Shown: positions 17,663 to 26,828, counted from the stretch's first letter. The stretch: DNA of 64,000 nucleotides from Lactobacillus sp. (GCA_022484695.1 JAKVKU010000002.1:241579-305578); one strand, 5' to 3'. Numbers and translations: made by a program. Notes: generated by a model not told the origin, from the sequence alone.

Positions 17663-18172
17663 CTACATTCGATAACTATCCAAAATAGCCATTGCAAGTC
17701 CTGTTGCGGTTCGGAAATCTAGTGTCTCATTTACGGCAAAAGCATATTTGTCGGGATCTGCTATGTTTCGTCGTAGTGCAAATACCTTCTTCATAGCTTT
17801 ATCCCGCAATTCGAAGTAAGTATTCCCAGGATGAGGAATCAAACGAAAGGAAGTACCCTTGATAACTATTTTATACGGTTCATGATAGTTACTGGCTTGT
17901 GTCGCCAAGGAACCTACCAACTCATTATCTACAAAAATATCATATTGGCTTCCTAAGAATTGAAATTTTGATTGCACCGTAACATCGCTTGTCCCGATAT
18001 GCATTTTAAAAAAAGTTGGTAACACAACTAACCAACCAAGAAATGGATTCCAAATGCTAGCAAATACCTTTTCTTTAGCGGTAACTTGCAAATTGTTTTC
18101 TGGACAAGCAAGCACGAACCTTTTGCCTTTTTTGGTATTGACATACATATATGCGCTGACAACAGTCATCTT
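17663..18172 (-). CDS. Hypothetical protein, LURP-one/Tubby-like beta-barrel fold suspected
   Basis: About 169 residues from ATG 18172, which follows AAAGGA. It is rich in beta-strand patterns (FVDNELVGSL, KIVIKGTSFRLIP) and has a hydrophobic stretch near residues 40-58, with no known catalytic motif. The strand-turn pattern and a single C-terminal helix recall the LURP-one/scramblase-like fold, a weak resemblance only. It is the last gene of a mannose-family PTS operon, next to DUF956. Function unknown. Confidence 0.6.
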   Translation of the reverse strand, partial: KMTVVSAYMYVNTKKGKRFVLACPENNLQVTAKEKVFASIWNPFLGWLVVLPTFFKMHIGTSDVTVQSKFQFLGSQYDIFVDNELVGSLATQASNYHEPYKIVIKGTSFRLIPHPGNTYFELRDKAMKKVFALRRNIADPDKYAFAVNETLDFRTATGLAMAILDSYRM

Positions 18173-18204
18173 AGGTCGTCCTTTCAAAAATTCCGTAACC
18201 TGCC

Positions 18205-18540
18205 TTATCCTCGCTTTGTGAAGGTGCCACGAAATACACGAATCGTACGTTTATCTATTTTCTGATTTAGAATATGAATTACTTTTTTAGTGTCTCGTGT
18301 CACAAATCGGTACAAGGCATCATCCTGATCAATGACGTAAAAACCTCTAAACCAGTGCTTAAAGATAGTAATTACCCTAATTCCCTTCATATTGTCATAG
18401 GTGAGCTGAATTCTTTTACGTGAAAAATCAGGAATAAACTCTAGGCCAGTGTCTCCAAAAATCAAAGTGCCATGATTAGCTTTAATTTTATTGGGGAAGT
18501 AATTTGCTGTAATCATTAATTCTGTCTTCTCATTTAGCAT
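18205..18540 (-). CDS. manO: DUF956 (ManO-type) protein of mannose PTS operon
   Basis: 111 residues. DUF956 proteins are found almost only at the end of mannose-family PTS operons in Firmicutes and are called ManO; they are thought to modulate the PTS. The pattern ANYFPNKIKANHGTLIFGD near the start and FVTRDTKK in the middle fits. It lies 3 bases after the IID gene. Confidence 0.82.
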   Translation of the reverse strand: MLNEKTELMITANYFPNKIKANHGTLIFGDTGLEFIPDFSRKRIQLTYDNMKGIRVITIFKHWFRGFYVIDQDDALYRFVTRDTKKVIHILNQKIDKRTIRVFRGTFTKRG

Positions 18541-18543
18541 GGC

Positions 18544-19404
18544 TTAACCTAAGAGGCCAATCCAATAGCCAAAGATACCGACACCGAATAAAATAAATAT
18601 TAACCAAATCGCATTAACTTTGCGACGCAACATCCAAATACAAAAGAACGTCAATAGCAATGGTATAATTCCAGGTAATAACTGATTAAAAATTTGTTGT
18701 AGCGTCGTGGTCGTTGTCTTACCATCAACTTTTACTTTTGAAATAACCAATGGGAAATTGATTTTTGTCCAACGTGGGACTAGTGCACCCATAATAAACA
18801 TGCCTAAAATAGAGGCCCCAGTTGTTAATTTTTGAATTAAGCCACCACCAAGATTTTGTACAATATTTGTTCCCTGGTCATAACCTATTTTTTGTAAATA
18901 CCAACGTGTTGCTAAACGAATTGCATTCCAAACTACAAAGAAAATAATGGGTCCCATCACGCCAGAACCAGAAAGTGCTAAGCTTGCAGCAAAAGAAGCA
19001 ATAACCGGCCGAATAGTACCCCAAAATATGGGATCTCCTACACCGGCAAGTGGACCCATGGTACCGACTTTAACACTTGCAATGGTTGCATCATCAATAT
19101 CTGCACCATTGGCTCTTTCCTCTTCCATAGCCATGGTAATACCCCCAATCAATGAGGACATAACCGGTGTCGTTTGCATAAAAGTCAGATGCCGTTTCAA
19201 AGCTTCAGCAGTTTTTTCTTTGTCTGATGGATATAAACGTTTAATAGCCGGAATCATTTGGAAACAAAAACCAACATTTTGAACACGTTCATAATTCCAA
19301 GAACCTTGTAAAAAACCCGAACGCCAAAAGGCAGAAATCATGTCACCATGTGTTAATTTATATTGTTTATCCTTTTGCACGGATTGTGCTTTATTATCAA
19401 CCAT
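18544..19404 (-). CDS. PTS mannose/fructose/sorbose family IID component
   Basis: 286 residues from ATG 19404 (AGGAGG nine bases upstream). GFLQGSWNYERVQNVGFCF and AIKRLYPSDKEKTAEALKRHL...FMQTTPVM are the typical IID N-terminal motifs, followed by MGPLAGVGDPIFWGTIRPV and several membrane segments. With IIC it forms the sugar channel. The sugar is not readable from sequence. Confidence 0.93.
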   Translation of the reverse strand: MVDNKAQSVQKDKQYKLTHGDMISAFWRSGFLQGSWNYERVQNVGFCFQMIPAIKRLYPSDKEKTAEALKRHLTFMQTTPVMSSLIGGITMAMEEERANGADIDDATIASVKVGTMGPLAGVGDPIFWGTIRPVIASFAASLALSGSGVMGPIIFFVVWNAIRLATRWYLQKIGYDQGTNIVQNLGGGLIQKLTTGASILGMFIMGALVPRWTKINFPLVISKVKVDGKTTTTTLQQIFNQLLPGIIPLLLTFFCIWMLRRKVNAIWLIFILFGVGIFGYWIGLLG

Positions 19405-19417
19405 TGTCCTCGGCCTC

Positions 19418-20242
19418 CTATAAATCATCTAGGGCTTTGTCAATATCATCCTCAGCACTACCACTTGCGGCATCATGATCATTTGCATTTTGAACAACGG
19501 TCGTTTGAGCGTTGAAGCGTGGTGATAATCTAATATAAACAAATGCAATGACTAAGCCCAAGATCCCAAAAGCAATCAGATTCAACTGTGTTAAAGCCGC
19601 CAAGACAAAACCAGCAAAGAAAAACGGCCACACTTCGTTATTCGCCATCATATTAATGACCATGGCAAACCCAACGACTACCACGAATCCACCGGCAATC
19701 GACAAGCCTTGTGTAATTACTTTGGGAATCGCATTTAACCCAGCTTGAACCGCTTTTGGACTGATAATTGTTACAATGTACGTTGGAATTGCGATTCGCA
19801 AGCCTTGTAGAAACATATCAAAATAATGGATCCACTGAACCCCCTTGATATCACCATCAGCTGCACGACCATCGGCAACATGAGCCATAATAACTACAAT
19901 CGAACGCACAAAAATATTCAATACTTGTCCTGCAATAGCTAATGGAATCGCAATGGCAATCCCGTTGGCTATGCTCAGATTTGCCGGTCCACAAACTAAT
20001 ACTGCCGAAATAATTGAAGCTAATGCCGCATCTGGCGGAATCGCGGAACCAATATTCATCCAACCAATGGCAATGAGTTGAAGTTGAGCTCCCAATAAAA
20101 CACCACTGGCAACATCCCCTAAAGCCATGCCAACCATTGTACAAGCCACAATTGGTTGAGCAAGCTCCCACTCATCAAGAACGACATCTATACCGGCCAA
20201 AAATGCAACAAGCATTAATACAATTAACGACGCTGTACTCAT
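19418..20242 (-). CDS. PTS mannose/fructose/sorbose family IIC component
   Basis: 274 residues with about eight hydrophobic segments. GAQLQLIAIGWMNIGSAIPPDAALASIISA is the IIC family signature. The C-terminal tail is charged and carries an Asp-rich end (DDIDKALDDL). It lies between IIB and IID as usual. Confidence 0.93.
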   Translation of the reverse strand: MSTASLIVLMLVAFLAGIDVVLDEWELAQPIVACTMVGMALGDVASGVLLGAQLQLIAIGWMNIGSAIPPDAALASIISAVLVCGPANLSIANGIAIAIPLAIAGQVLNIFVRSIVVIMAHVADGRAADGDIKGVQWIHYFDMFLQGLRIAIPTYIVTIISPKAVQAGLNAIPKVITQGLSIAGGFVVVVGFAMVINMMANNEVWPFFFAGFVLAALTQLNLIAFGILGLVIAFVYIRLSPRFNAQTTVVQNANDHDAASGSAEDDIDKALDDL

Positions 20243-20257
20243 AACTTCGCCTTCTTT

Positions 20258-20758
20258 TTAATCGGCCAATTTGGCTTTACGTAATAATCCCATTACATCT
20301 TCAGGTGAATCCCCAGGAACCTGTTGGCGTTGCATCTCTGAACCATGAGCAGCTAGATACTTGAAAGCTTCAATATCATCAGCATTAACTGATAAGTTAG
20401 AAGCTATCACCGTCTCGCCTTCATTAAAGGTCATATTGCCAACGTTAATTTTTGAAAGGGGAATACCCCCTTCTACCAACCGCATCATGTCTTCTGGGCC
20501 TTCAGTTAGCAATAAGACCTGTAAGGAGTCCAGCCGCGAATCACCATAAGCCTTAATCATCTTAGCCACGCTTAGAACGTTAGCCTTAATTCCGGATGGT
20601 GCCGCTTCAACCAACAGCGTTTTACGCAACTGATCTTTATCAACAGTGTCTGAAACAATGAAAATTCGGTTGGGCTTAACTAAATTCACCCAGCCTGTTG
20701 CTACTTGACCATGCAACAAACGATTATCAATCCTTGCAAACTTAATCGTGAAGCTCAT
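20258..20758 (-). CDS. PTS mannose/fructose/sorbose family IIB component
   Basis: 166 residues from ATG 20758 (AGGAGG upstream); the longer frame to 20863 would cover the promoter. The phosphorylated His is in DNRLLHGQVATGW (residue 16). The domain is complete but there is no IIA domain fused or encoded next to it, so phosphate must come from a IIA elsewhere in the genome. Confidence 0.92.
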   Translation of the reverse strand: MSFTIKFARIDNRLLHGQVATGWVNLVKPNRIFIVSDTVDKDQLRKTLLVEAAPSGIKANVLSVAKMIKAYGDSRLDSLQVLLLTEGPEDMMRLVEGGIPLSKINVGNMTFNEGETVIASNLSVNADDIEAFKYLAAHGSEMQRQQVPGDSPEDVMGLLRKAKLAD

Positions 20759-20825
20759 AACAATTACCTCCTGACACCTATTTATTTTTGACAACCACAT
20801 TAAAGAACAATCCATTTTCATTTGC

Positions 20826-20839
20826 AAGTGTTTACACTT
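20826..20839. promoter_or_regulatory. Palindromic operator candidate upstream of the mannose PTS
   Basis: AAGTGTTTACACTT, with perfect six-base arms, lies about 68 bases before the IIB start. No sigma-54 type -24/-12 promoter was found here. Confidence 0.45.
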
Positions 20840-20948
20840 ACAATGGCTATGATCCTTTAGCACAAAGGATTTCCACTGTTTTTTTACTTAGCATCTATAT
20901 TTATTCAGGTAAATACGCATCAAGTTCAGTACATCTCAGTGTATAAAA

Positions 20949-20998
20949 ATAACGTCCTAACAGCTGAATAATAATTTCTGCTGTGAGGACGTTTTGTT
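20949..20998. terminator. Strong bidirectional hairpin terminator without an obvious gene
   Basis: AACGTCCTAACAGC (20951-20964) and GCTGTGAGGACGTT (20980-20993) pair over 14 positions with one mismatch. T-rich tails follow on both strands. The 20864-21230 region has no recognisable gene; it also holds an inverted repeat ATATATGTA/TACATATAT near 21045-21072. Confidence 0.6.
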
Positions 20999-21160
20999 TA
21001 AATGAATAGGCATGCTATTTACTAGGCGTAAAAGTACATGGCTAAAATATATATGTAAATTAAATACATATATCAGTGTTACAGAATCCGAACCATATGA
21101 TTGCAGCATTACTCATACTCATAAACATGTATATATGATACCATCCTAATCAAAAAATGT

Positions 21161-21197
21161 TGTTTCATTAATCATTTTTTCCAATTATAATGAAACA
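21161..21197 (+). promoter_or_regulatory. Promoter and inverted-repeat operator of the MFS gene
   Basis: TGTTTCATTA (21161-21170) and TAATGAAACA (21188-21197) are perfect ten-base arms. A TATAAT -10 (21186-21191) lies within the right arm, so a repressor bound here would block transcription. Confidence 0.55.
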
Positions 21198-21319
21198 GCA
21201 AAGCGAGTTCAGCGCTTAAATTAAGTTAGGATGCGGTCATAATTCAGACAGAAATAACACCTTCCCATAAAAATAGTACGAAACAGGCTTTAGGTATTTT
21301 ATCCCTATCGCTGCTCACC

Positions 21320-22441
21320 ATGACCACGGGCATTGTATCACCGGCACTGCCGGCAATTGCCACAACGTATCAACATGTGGCTTCGTCTTTGATCGATCAA
21401 GTGTCCACCGTTCCCTCATTGACCATGGCTCTTTTTGTGGTACTGAGTACGTGGATTGTTAAATATTTAGGAACTAAAAAGACCGTTGAATTAGGATTGA
21501 CCCTGGTGATTGCCTCAACGCTGTTATCTCTAGTGGCGCCAAATATTTGGCTGCTGATTGGGGCGCGCGCCTTATTAGGAGCTGGCTTGGGTATCTATAA
21601 TTCCCTAGCCGTCAGCTTGATCACCTTCTCTTACCATGGCCAACAGCGGGATAAATTATTAGGTTGGCAAAATGCCTTTCAGGGCATTGGAGCCACGATT
21701 GGTTCCATTTTGGTTGCCGGGTTAATTATCATCAATTGGCGGGCTGCTTTTCTAATTTATGCGGTGGCTATTGTCATTTTGATTTTCTACCATCGTAACG
21801 TGCCTGATATTACACTGACAGTTGCGCCGACCCATTCTACTCCAGCTAAACACCCCATCAATTGGCGCAGCCTGAGTAAATATGGCTTTCTCCTCTTTGG
21901 TCTGATGACTTTTTATATGATTGCCACTGTCAAAATTCCCACTTACCTAATCGATAACGGCATTGGTTCAGCTAACACTGGTAGTTTGTTGGTGGGCTTA
22001 ATGTCCGTGGGAACCATCATGGCTGGTCTACTTTATGGGCAACTATTCACCCACTTGCGTAGCGGCGTTTTGGTTTTGGCGGCGGCTATGATGTTGGGGG
22101 CTTACTGGATGTATGCTTTCACGGCCCAAATCACGCTGGCCACTATGGGTGCCTTTTTGATTGGCGCCAGTTTCGGCATATTCGTCCCGGCCATATTTGG
22201 GGCAGCTAGCCAAGCAGCTGATATTTCCCAATCCAATTTTGTATCCACCTTCTTATTGATTTGTTCAAATCTGGCCAATTTTATTTCCCCATTTATCGCC
22301 GCCTTCTTGTTGATGGGCCATAAACAACTGACCTTGGTATTTATGAACGGTGCTCTAGTTTTAATTGGGCTATTACTGGTGACAATTTGGATCAGTTGGC
22401 GGCAAAGAGCTAATGCACCCGCCCAAAACGAAAATATTTGA
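21320..22441 (+). CDS. MFS transporter (drug/metabolite exporter type)
   Basis: 373 residues from the first ATG, with 11 to 12 membrane segments. WIVKYLGTKKTVELGL and RALLGAGLGIYNSLAVSL resemble the conserved motif A and motif B regions of 12-TM drug:H+ antiporters. The frame stays open upstream to 21230. It encodes a plausible N-terminus (TPSHKNSTKQALGILSLSLL) that would complete the first membrane segment, but no ATG, GTG or TTG occurs there; ATA 21239 or ATT 21242, behind AGGAT, would be the only suitable start. Substrate unknown. Confidence 0.85.
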   Translation: MTTGIVSPALPAIATTYQHVASSLIDQVSTVPSLTMALFVVLSTWIVKYLGTKKTVELGLTLVIASTLLSLVAPNIWLLIGARALLGAGLGIYNSLAVSLITFSYHGQQRDKLLGWQNAFQGIGATIGSILVAGLIIINWRAAFLIYAVAIVILIFYHRNVPDITLTVAPTHSTPAKHPINWRSLSKYGFLLFGLMTFYMIATVKIPTYLIDNGIGSANTGSLLVGLMSVGTIMAGLLYGQLFTHLRSGVLVLAAAMMLGAYWMYAFTAQITLATMGAFLIGASFGIFVPAIFGAASQAADISQSNFVSTFLLICSNLANFISPFIAAFLLMGHKQLTLVFMNGALVLIGLLLVTIWISWRQRANAPAQNENI

Positions 22442-22454
22442 ATAGCTTCACTTT

Positions 22455-22506
22455 ACAAAAAAATACAACCTCAATTGCGCCGGGCGCAACTAGGGTTGTA
22501 TTTCTT
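22455..22506 (+). terminator. Terminator after the MFS gene
   Basis: AAATACAACC (22461-22470) and GGTTGTATTT (22494-22503) arms, with a nested TTGCGCC/GGCGCAA hairpin, then TTTCTTT. Confidence 0.75.
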
Positions 22507-22667
22507 TGATTTCAATATTGATGATTCAAAAATTTAATTTGTAACCGGTTTGGTGTGACTCACCGTTGCCAGAGATCTTTCAGACTTCGCAACCGCCTAA
22601 AAACCTTGCTTTTTCTAATTTTTTGCCTCGCAACTACCTCAATCTTAGCACTTTTTCTAGCGTTTCC

Positions 22668-22696
22668 TTGACCAGTTTTGGGCAGTGCCATATACT
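22668..22696 (+). promoter_or_regulatory. Promoter of the Lac-family PTS / DUF871 operon
   Basis: TTGACC (22668-22673), 17-base spacer, TATACT (22691-22696), 35 bases before the first start codon. Confidence 0.75.
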
Positions 22697-22731
22697 TTTC
22701 CTGTAAGATATTTCTTGGAGGTGTTTAGCTT

Positions 22732-23043
22732 ATGAATATTTTATTATCTTGTAGTGGCGGCATGAGTTCTTCCATTATTGCCCAGGGCTTAGTGGACGCT
22801 GCCAAAAAGCGGGGTCAGACGATTACGGTCGACCCCACCGGCACTGATAGTGTGGCGGATGATTTAGATAACAAAAATTATGATATCGTTTTATTAGCGC
22901 CGCAGTCTGTCTATCGCAAAGCGGCCATTGAAGCTGAAGCCAAGGAACATGATAAACAATTTCTGATGATCCCAAGAACGATGTACAACCCCATTCAAGC
23001 CAGCGCGCTACTGGACTTAATTGAGCAGTCTCTGCACAAATAG
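22732..23043 (+). CDS. PTS lactose/cellobiose family IIB component
   Basis: 103 residues. The phosphorylated Cys7 is in ILLSCSGGMSSS, the hallmark of this IIB family. IIC follows after 43 bases and IIA three genes later, giving a complete separate-subunit permease. The rest of the operon (glycosidase, amino sugar kinase) points to an amino-sugar disaccharide rather than cellobiose. Confidence 0.92.
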   Translation: MNILLSCSGGMSSSIIAQGLVDAAKKRGQTITVDPTGTDSVADDLDNKNYDIVLLAPQSVYRKAAIEAEAKEHDKQFLMIPRTMYNPIQASALLDLIEQSLHK

Positions 23044-23086
23044 GAAATCAAAAAAACACAAATAAATTTTTCTGGGGGAATAGCGT

Positions 23087-24439
23087 ATGGCTTTGAATTC
23101 AGATAAAATTACCGAGAGTATGGCCAAGGTTGCCGGGAATCGCTACCTGACTGCAATTCGTGATGGGATGGCAGTCATTATTCCTGTGGCAATCGTTGGC
23201 TCTTTTTTTACCCTCATTTCACAATTACCCTTTGCCTGGTGGACTAAGCTCATTAAACCCTTGGCCAGTGCGCTAGCCACACCGGTGTCGTTTTCCATTG
23301 GTTTCATGTCCATTTATGCCTGTTTTGCCATTGCCAGTCATTTGGCGGCCACTTATAAAATCGACCGGACTTCCAGTGGTGTCGTGGCGGTGATGGTGTT
23401 TTTGACCCTGGCAATTCAACCGGGGACCCTTATTCCAAAGCTGGCCAAGTTAGCCCACATCACGGCTGGTTCCGTCTTTCCGGCTCAAAACTTTGGCGCC
23501 TATGGTTTATTTACCTGCATGTTGTCGGCCATTGGCACAGTGGAAGTCATTCGCTTCTGTCGAGCCAGAAACTGGGTCATCAAGATGCCCAAAGGGGTCC
23601 CCACGGCGGTCTCTGCTTCTTTCGTGGCCTTGATTCCAGCAGCCATTGTGATCATTTTGGCGTGGGTGATCCGAGAAGCTCTGCATTTTGACGTAAACGA
23701 ATTCTTGCTCACGGTCTTATCCCCATTGGGCCACTTTGGCAAGGACAATTTTCCTTCCGTTATTGCCCCAATCTTGTTGAACTCGGTTTTCTGGTTGTTT
23801 GGGGTTCACGGTTCGGCCATCGCCACCCCCATTTTCTGGCCGTACTGGTATCCCAATCTAAACGCCAACATGGCCGCTGTCGCCCACGGAGCCACCGCCG
23901 CAACAGCACCCCACTATATGACGGAACAATTCTTCCAGTGGTTTGTTTACATTGGCGGTGCCGGGGCCACCTTAGCCCTTTGTATCCTGCTAACCTTTTT
24001 CTCCAAATCTGCCATGGGTAAAATGATGGGTAAAGTTACAATTATCCCGGGGCTCTTTAACATCAACGAACCCATTATCTTTGGGCTGCCTTTGGTCTTG
24101 AATCCGTACTTTGCCATCCCCTTCATCTTGGCGCCGTTGGCCATGGGAGTCATCACTTGGCTGGCCACCATCATGCATTTGGTGAATCGCACCATTGCCC
24201 TGGTGCCCTGGACCTTGCCGGGCCCAATTGGCGCTTTCATGGCCACGGGCTTTGACTGGCGAGCCATTGTGTTAGCCTTATTCAATATTGGTGTGGCTAT
24301 GGTGATTTACTGGCCCTTCTTCAAAGCTTGGGATCGCAACCAATTAAAACAAGAACAACAAGCAGCTGCAACTGACGCAAAAGCAGCCAACAACGGTGCT
24401 GCCAGTGCTGCCAACAATACACCAGCGGCTACAAACTAG
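23087..24439 (+). CDS. PTS lactose/cellobiose family IIC component
   Basis: 450 residues with about ten membrane segments. FGVHGSAIATPIFWPYW and PGLFNINEPIIFGLPLVLNP are the conserved IIC segments that form the sugar site. C-terminal about 35 residues are Ala/Asn-rich and probably disordered. Ribosome binding site CTGGGGGAA. Confidence 0.92.
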   Translation: MALNSDKITESMAKVAGNRYLTAIRDGMAVIIPVAIVGSFFTLISQLPFAWWTKLIKPLASALATPVSFSIGFMSIYACFAIASHLAATYKIDRTSSGVVAVMVFLTLAIQPGTLIPKLAKLAHITAGSVFPAQNFGAYGLFTCMLSAIGTVEVIRFCRARNWVIKMPKGVPTAVSASFVALIPAAIVIILAWVIREALHFDVNEFLLTVLSPLGHFGKDNFPSVIAPILLNSVFWLFGVHGSAIATPIFWPYWYPNLNANMAAVAHGATAATAPHYMTEQFFQWFVYIGGAGATLALCILLTFFSKSAMGKMMGKVTIIPGLFNINEPIIFGLPLVLNPYFAIPFILAPLAMGVITWLATIMHLVNRTIALVPWTLPGPIGAFMATGFDWRAIVLALFNIGVAMVIYWPFFKAWDRNQLKQEQQAAATDAKAANNGAASAANNTPAATN

Positions 24440-24451
24440 GAGGTTTTAATT

Positions 24452-25543
24452 TTGGCATTAGGTTTATCGATTTATCCTGACAAAAGCTCATTTGAAGCCA
24501 ACGCCACCTATCTAAAAAAAGCGGCAAAGCTGGGCTACCACCGCGTATTCACCAGCATGTTAGATGTCACAGCCGACAATAAAACCAGGGTATTGGCTGA
24601 TTTTAAAAAAATCATCACCTATGGCAATTCCCTGGGGCTGAAAACTACCATTGACGTGAATCCCCGTCTTTTTAAAATATTGGGTATGGATTACCATCAT
24701 TTAGATTTGTTGGCCGACCTTGGGGCCAGTGCCCTGCGGCTAGATGCCAACTTTGATGGCTTAACGGAATCCTTGATCAGCTTTGAAGATCCCCAATTAG
24801 ACTTGGAATTAAATATCAGTGCTGATACGGGAAATATCGCCAATATTCTATCCTATCAACCCAACTTACGCCGTATCTCCGGTTGCCATAACTTTTACCC
24901 TCAGCGGTATACGGGCTTGGGCCTAGACTTCTTTACCAAATGTTCGACCATGTACAAGCGCATGGGGCTGAAAACCGCGGCCTTCGTCACATCCCAAGCA
25001 GCTACCTTTGGCCCCCATGTCTTTGCGGACGGCTTACCTACGCTAGAAATGCACCGAGATCTTGATATCGACCTCCAGGCAAAACATCTTTTTGCCACCG
25101 GGTTGATCGATGATGTCCTGATTGCAAATGCCTTTGCCAGTGATGCGGAACTCAAGGCCTTGGCTGGCGTTAATGCCGACCAATTGGCCCTAAAAGTCGA
25201 CCCCAGCCCTACCTTAAGTGACAATGAATACGATATTTTATTCAAGCACCAACACTTTAATCGGGGGGATATCAACGACTATTCGATCCGCTCCACCTTT
25301 GTAAAATTGGCCTACGTTCATCAGTCGATTCCCGTCAACCATGCCGTTCCCCAGTTAAAACGGGGGGACATCACCATCGGCAATGATAATTTTGGTCAAT
25401 ATAAGGGAGAATTAAATATTGTCAAACAAGCCATGCCTAATGATCACCAATTAAAAAATGTGGTGGGTCACGTCACCGCTGCGGAAACATTTTTGATCGA
25501 TTACATCAAACCCTGGTCTAAATTCAAATTTATAAAAAATTAG
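24452..25543 (+). CDS. mupG: DUF871 protein, MupG-like 6-phospho-N-acetylmuramidase
   Basis: 363 residues from TTG 24452 behind AGGAGG. The family (DUF871) has a TIM barrel and a C-terminal cyclophilin-like domain. SIYPDKSSFEAN..YLKKAAKLGYHRVFTSML at the start and CHNFYPQRYTGL in the middle are family signatures. In Staphylococcus, MupG hydrolyses MurNAc-6-phosphate-GlcNAc, the form left by PTS import of the peptidoglycan disaccharide. Here it lies between PTS genes and a sugar kinase, and murQ is in the same window, so the role fits. Substrate still inferred. Confidence 0.82.
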   Translation: MALGLSIYPDKSSFEANATYLKKAAKLGYHRVFTSMLDVTADNKTRVLADFKKIITYGNSLGLKTTIDVNPRLFKILGMDYHHLDLLADLGASALRLDANFDGLTESLISFEDPQLDLELNISADTGNIANILSYQPNLRRISGCHNFYPQRYTGLGLDFFTKCSTMYKRMGLKTAAFVTSQAATFGPHVFADGLPTLEMHRDLDIDLQAKHLFATGLIDDVLIANAFASDAELKALAGVNADQLALKVDPSPTLSDNEYDILFKHQHFNRGDINDYSIRSTFVKLAYVHQSIPVNHAVPQLKRGDITIGNDNFGQYKGELNIVKQAMPNDHQLKNVVGHVTAAETFLIDYIKPWSKFKFIKN

Positions 25544-25555
25544 GAAGTGTATCTG

Positions 25556-25906
25556 TTGGAAAGTGCAGAAATCGAAAGTATCGCCTTTGACGTCATCAGT
25601 AATGCTGGTGCTGCCAAAACAATTTTAATGAAAATTATCAGTGACTCCGAAGCCGGTGACTTTGCGGATATTGATAACCAACTCAAAGAAGCCAACAAGC
25701 TGTTGAAGGAAGCCGCGCAAGCGCATTTTAAAGTAATCACCGCCGAAGCCCAGCAAAAAGGGCCGGGCTTTAGCTTATTGTTGGTCCATGCTGAAGACCA
25801 GCTCATGGCCACGGAATCCATTCGGGATTTGGCGCAAAATTTTATCAAAATCAACCGCCGCTTATATCAGCTGGAGTCTAAACAAAATTCAAAAGGTCGT
25901 GACTAA
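25556..25906 (+). CDS. PTS lactose/cellobiose family IIA component
   Basis: About 116 residues from TTG 25556 (AGGAAG upstream); GTG 25547 is an alternative. The three-helix IIA fold is readable: IAFDVISNAGAAKTILMKII, then a helix ending in AHFKVITAEAQQ, then LLLVHAEDQLMAT with the phosphorylated His. It overlaps no gene and follows the glycosidase by 12 bases. Confidence 0.9.
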   Translation: MESAEIESIAFDVISNAGAAKTILMKIISDSEAGDFADIDNQLKEANKLLKEAAQAHFKVITAEAQQKGPGFSLLLVHAEDQLMATESIRDLAQNFIKINRRLYQLESKQNSKGRD

Positions 25907-25909
25907 ATC

Positions 25910-26824
25910 TTGCAAAATCCATATAATTGCATCTTAGGTCTGGATTGTGGCGCTACCCACACCGATGGTTTTATTTTTAATGATCAAGGTCAAGTCCTTG
26001 GCTCGGTCCGGGGTAAGGGGGCCAACTTGGTGGTCAACCAACGCCAAGCTACCACTAATCTTCGGGAAGTTACCCGTAAATTACTGGCCCGCATTCCAGC
26101 CCAGTTTCATTGTCGTTTGATCGTTTATGGCATCGCTGGCATCAACGTCAACGGGGTTCCTAAGAACTTCGCCGCTGACCTAGGGATCACCAATTATCGC
26201 CATCACTTTATTTCTGATGCCCAACTGGCCTGTCTCAGTGAGCTCCAAGGGGAAAATGGCGTCTTGGCCATTGCTGGTACCGGGTCCGTGGTGATGGCCC
26301 AAAACCATGGTCAGTATTATCGCGTTGGTGGTTGGGGCCATTTGTTGGGGGATGAAGGCAGTGGTTTTCATATTGGCAAATTAGCTATTCTTCGGCTGAC
26401 CTATGAATATGATCATGGGTTAACTTCTGACTTTGCCAAAGCTGTCTACCAGGCCCTGGGCGCCAACACTATCTTTGAAGCCGTCCGCTGTTTTTACAAT
26501 GTTCAAAAGAGCGATGTGGCCAAGTTAAGTCAAGTTGTCTTTGCCTTAGCCCAAAAAAATGATATTGTAGCTTTACAGCTGCTCAAAATGGCGGCCAAGG
26601 ACCTGGCCCAACAAATTAATCTGGCCATTACTAAAGCCAAGTTGCCCGATCCAGTGCCCTTAGTGCTGTCCGGTAGTCCCGTGGAAAAATATCCCCTTTA
26701 TGTGGATATCCTAATGGATTACCTGAAAGCTGACCACCAGATCACCCTACAGTCCAAAGTCAATTTAAATAATGCCAAGGGTGCTTACTATTACGCCCAA
26801 ACCTACGATAAGGATGGTGCTTAA
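25910..26824 (+). CDS. BadF/BadG/BcrA/BcrD ATPase-family sugar kinase (N-acetylglucosamine kinase-like)
   Basis: 304 residues from TTG 25910, just after the IIA gene. ASKHA fold: GLDCGATHTDGFIF (phosphate 1), AIAGTGSVVMA (phosphate 2) and GGWGHLLGDEGSGFHIGK are typical of GlcNAc/MurNAc kinases (NagK/MurK). In a MupG pathway, hydrolysis releases free GlcNAc, which this enzyme would phosphorylate; that agrees with the operon order. Specificity is inferred. Confidence 0.82.
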   Translation: MQNPYNCILGLDCGATHTDGFIFNDQGQVLGSVRGKGANLVVNQRQATTNLREVTRKLLARIPAQFHCRLIVYGIAGINVNGVPKNFAADLGITNYRHHFISDAQLACLSELQGENGVLAIAGTGSVVMAQNHGQYYRVGGWGHLLGDEGSGFHIGKLAILRLTYEYDHGLTSDFAKAVYQALGANTIFEAVRCFYNVQKSDVAKLSQVVFALAQKNDIVALQLLKMAAKDLAQQINLAITKAKLPDPVPLVLSGSPVEKYPLYVDILMDYLKADHQITLQSKVNLNNAKGAYYYAQTYDKDGA

Positions 26825-26828
26825 ACCT

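Noticed and set aside
20759..20863. Sigma-54 promoter of the mannose PTS
   Set aside because: No TGGCAC-N5-TTGC(A/T) element on the minus strand; no LevR-type regulator in the window.
23500..24285. Long open frames on the minus strand over the IIC gene
   Set aside because: Antisense to a well recognised PTS IIC gene with its own ribosome binding site; no family resemblance.
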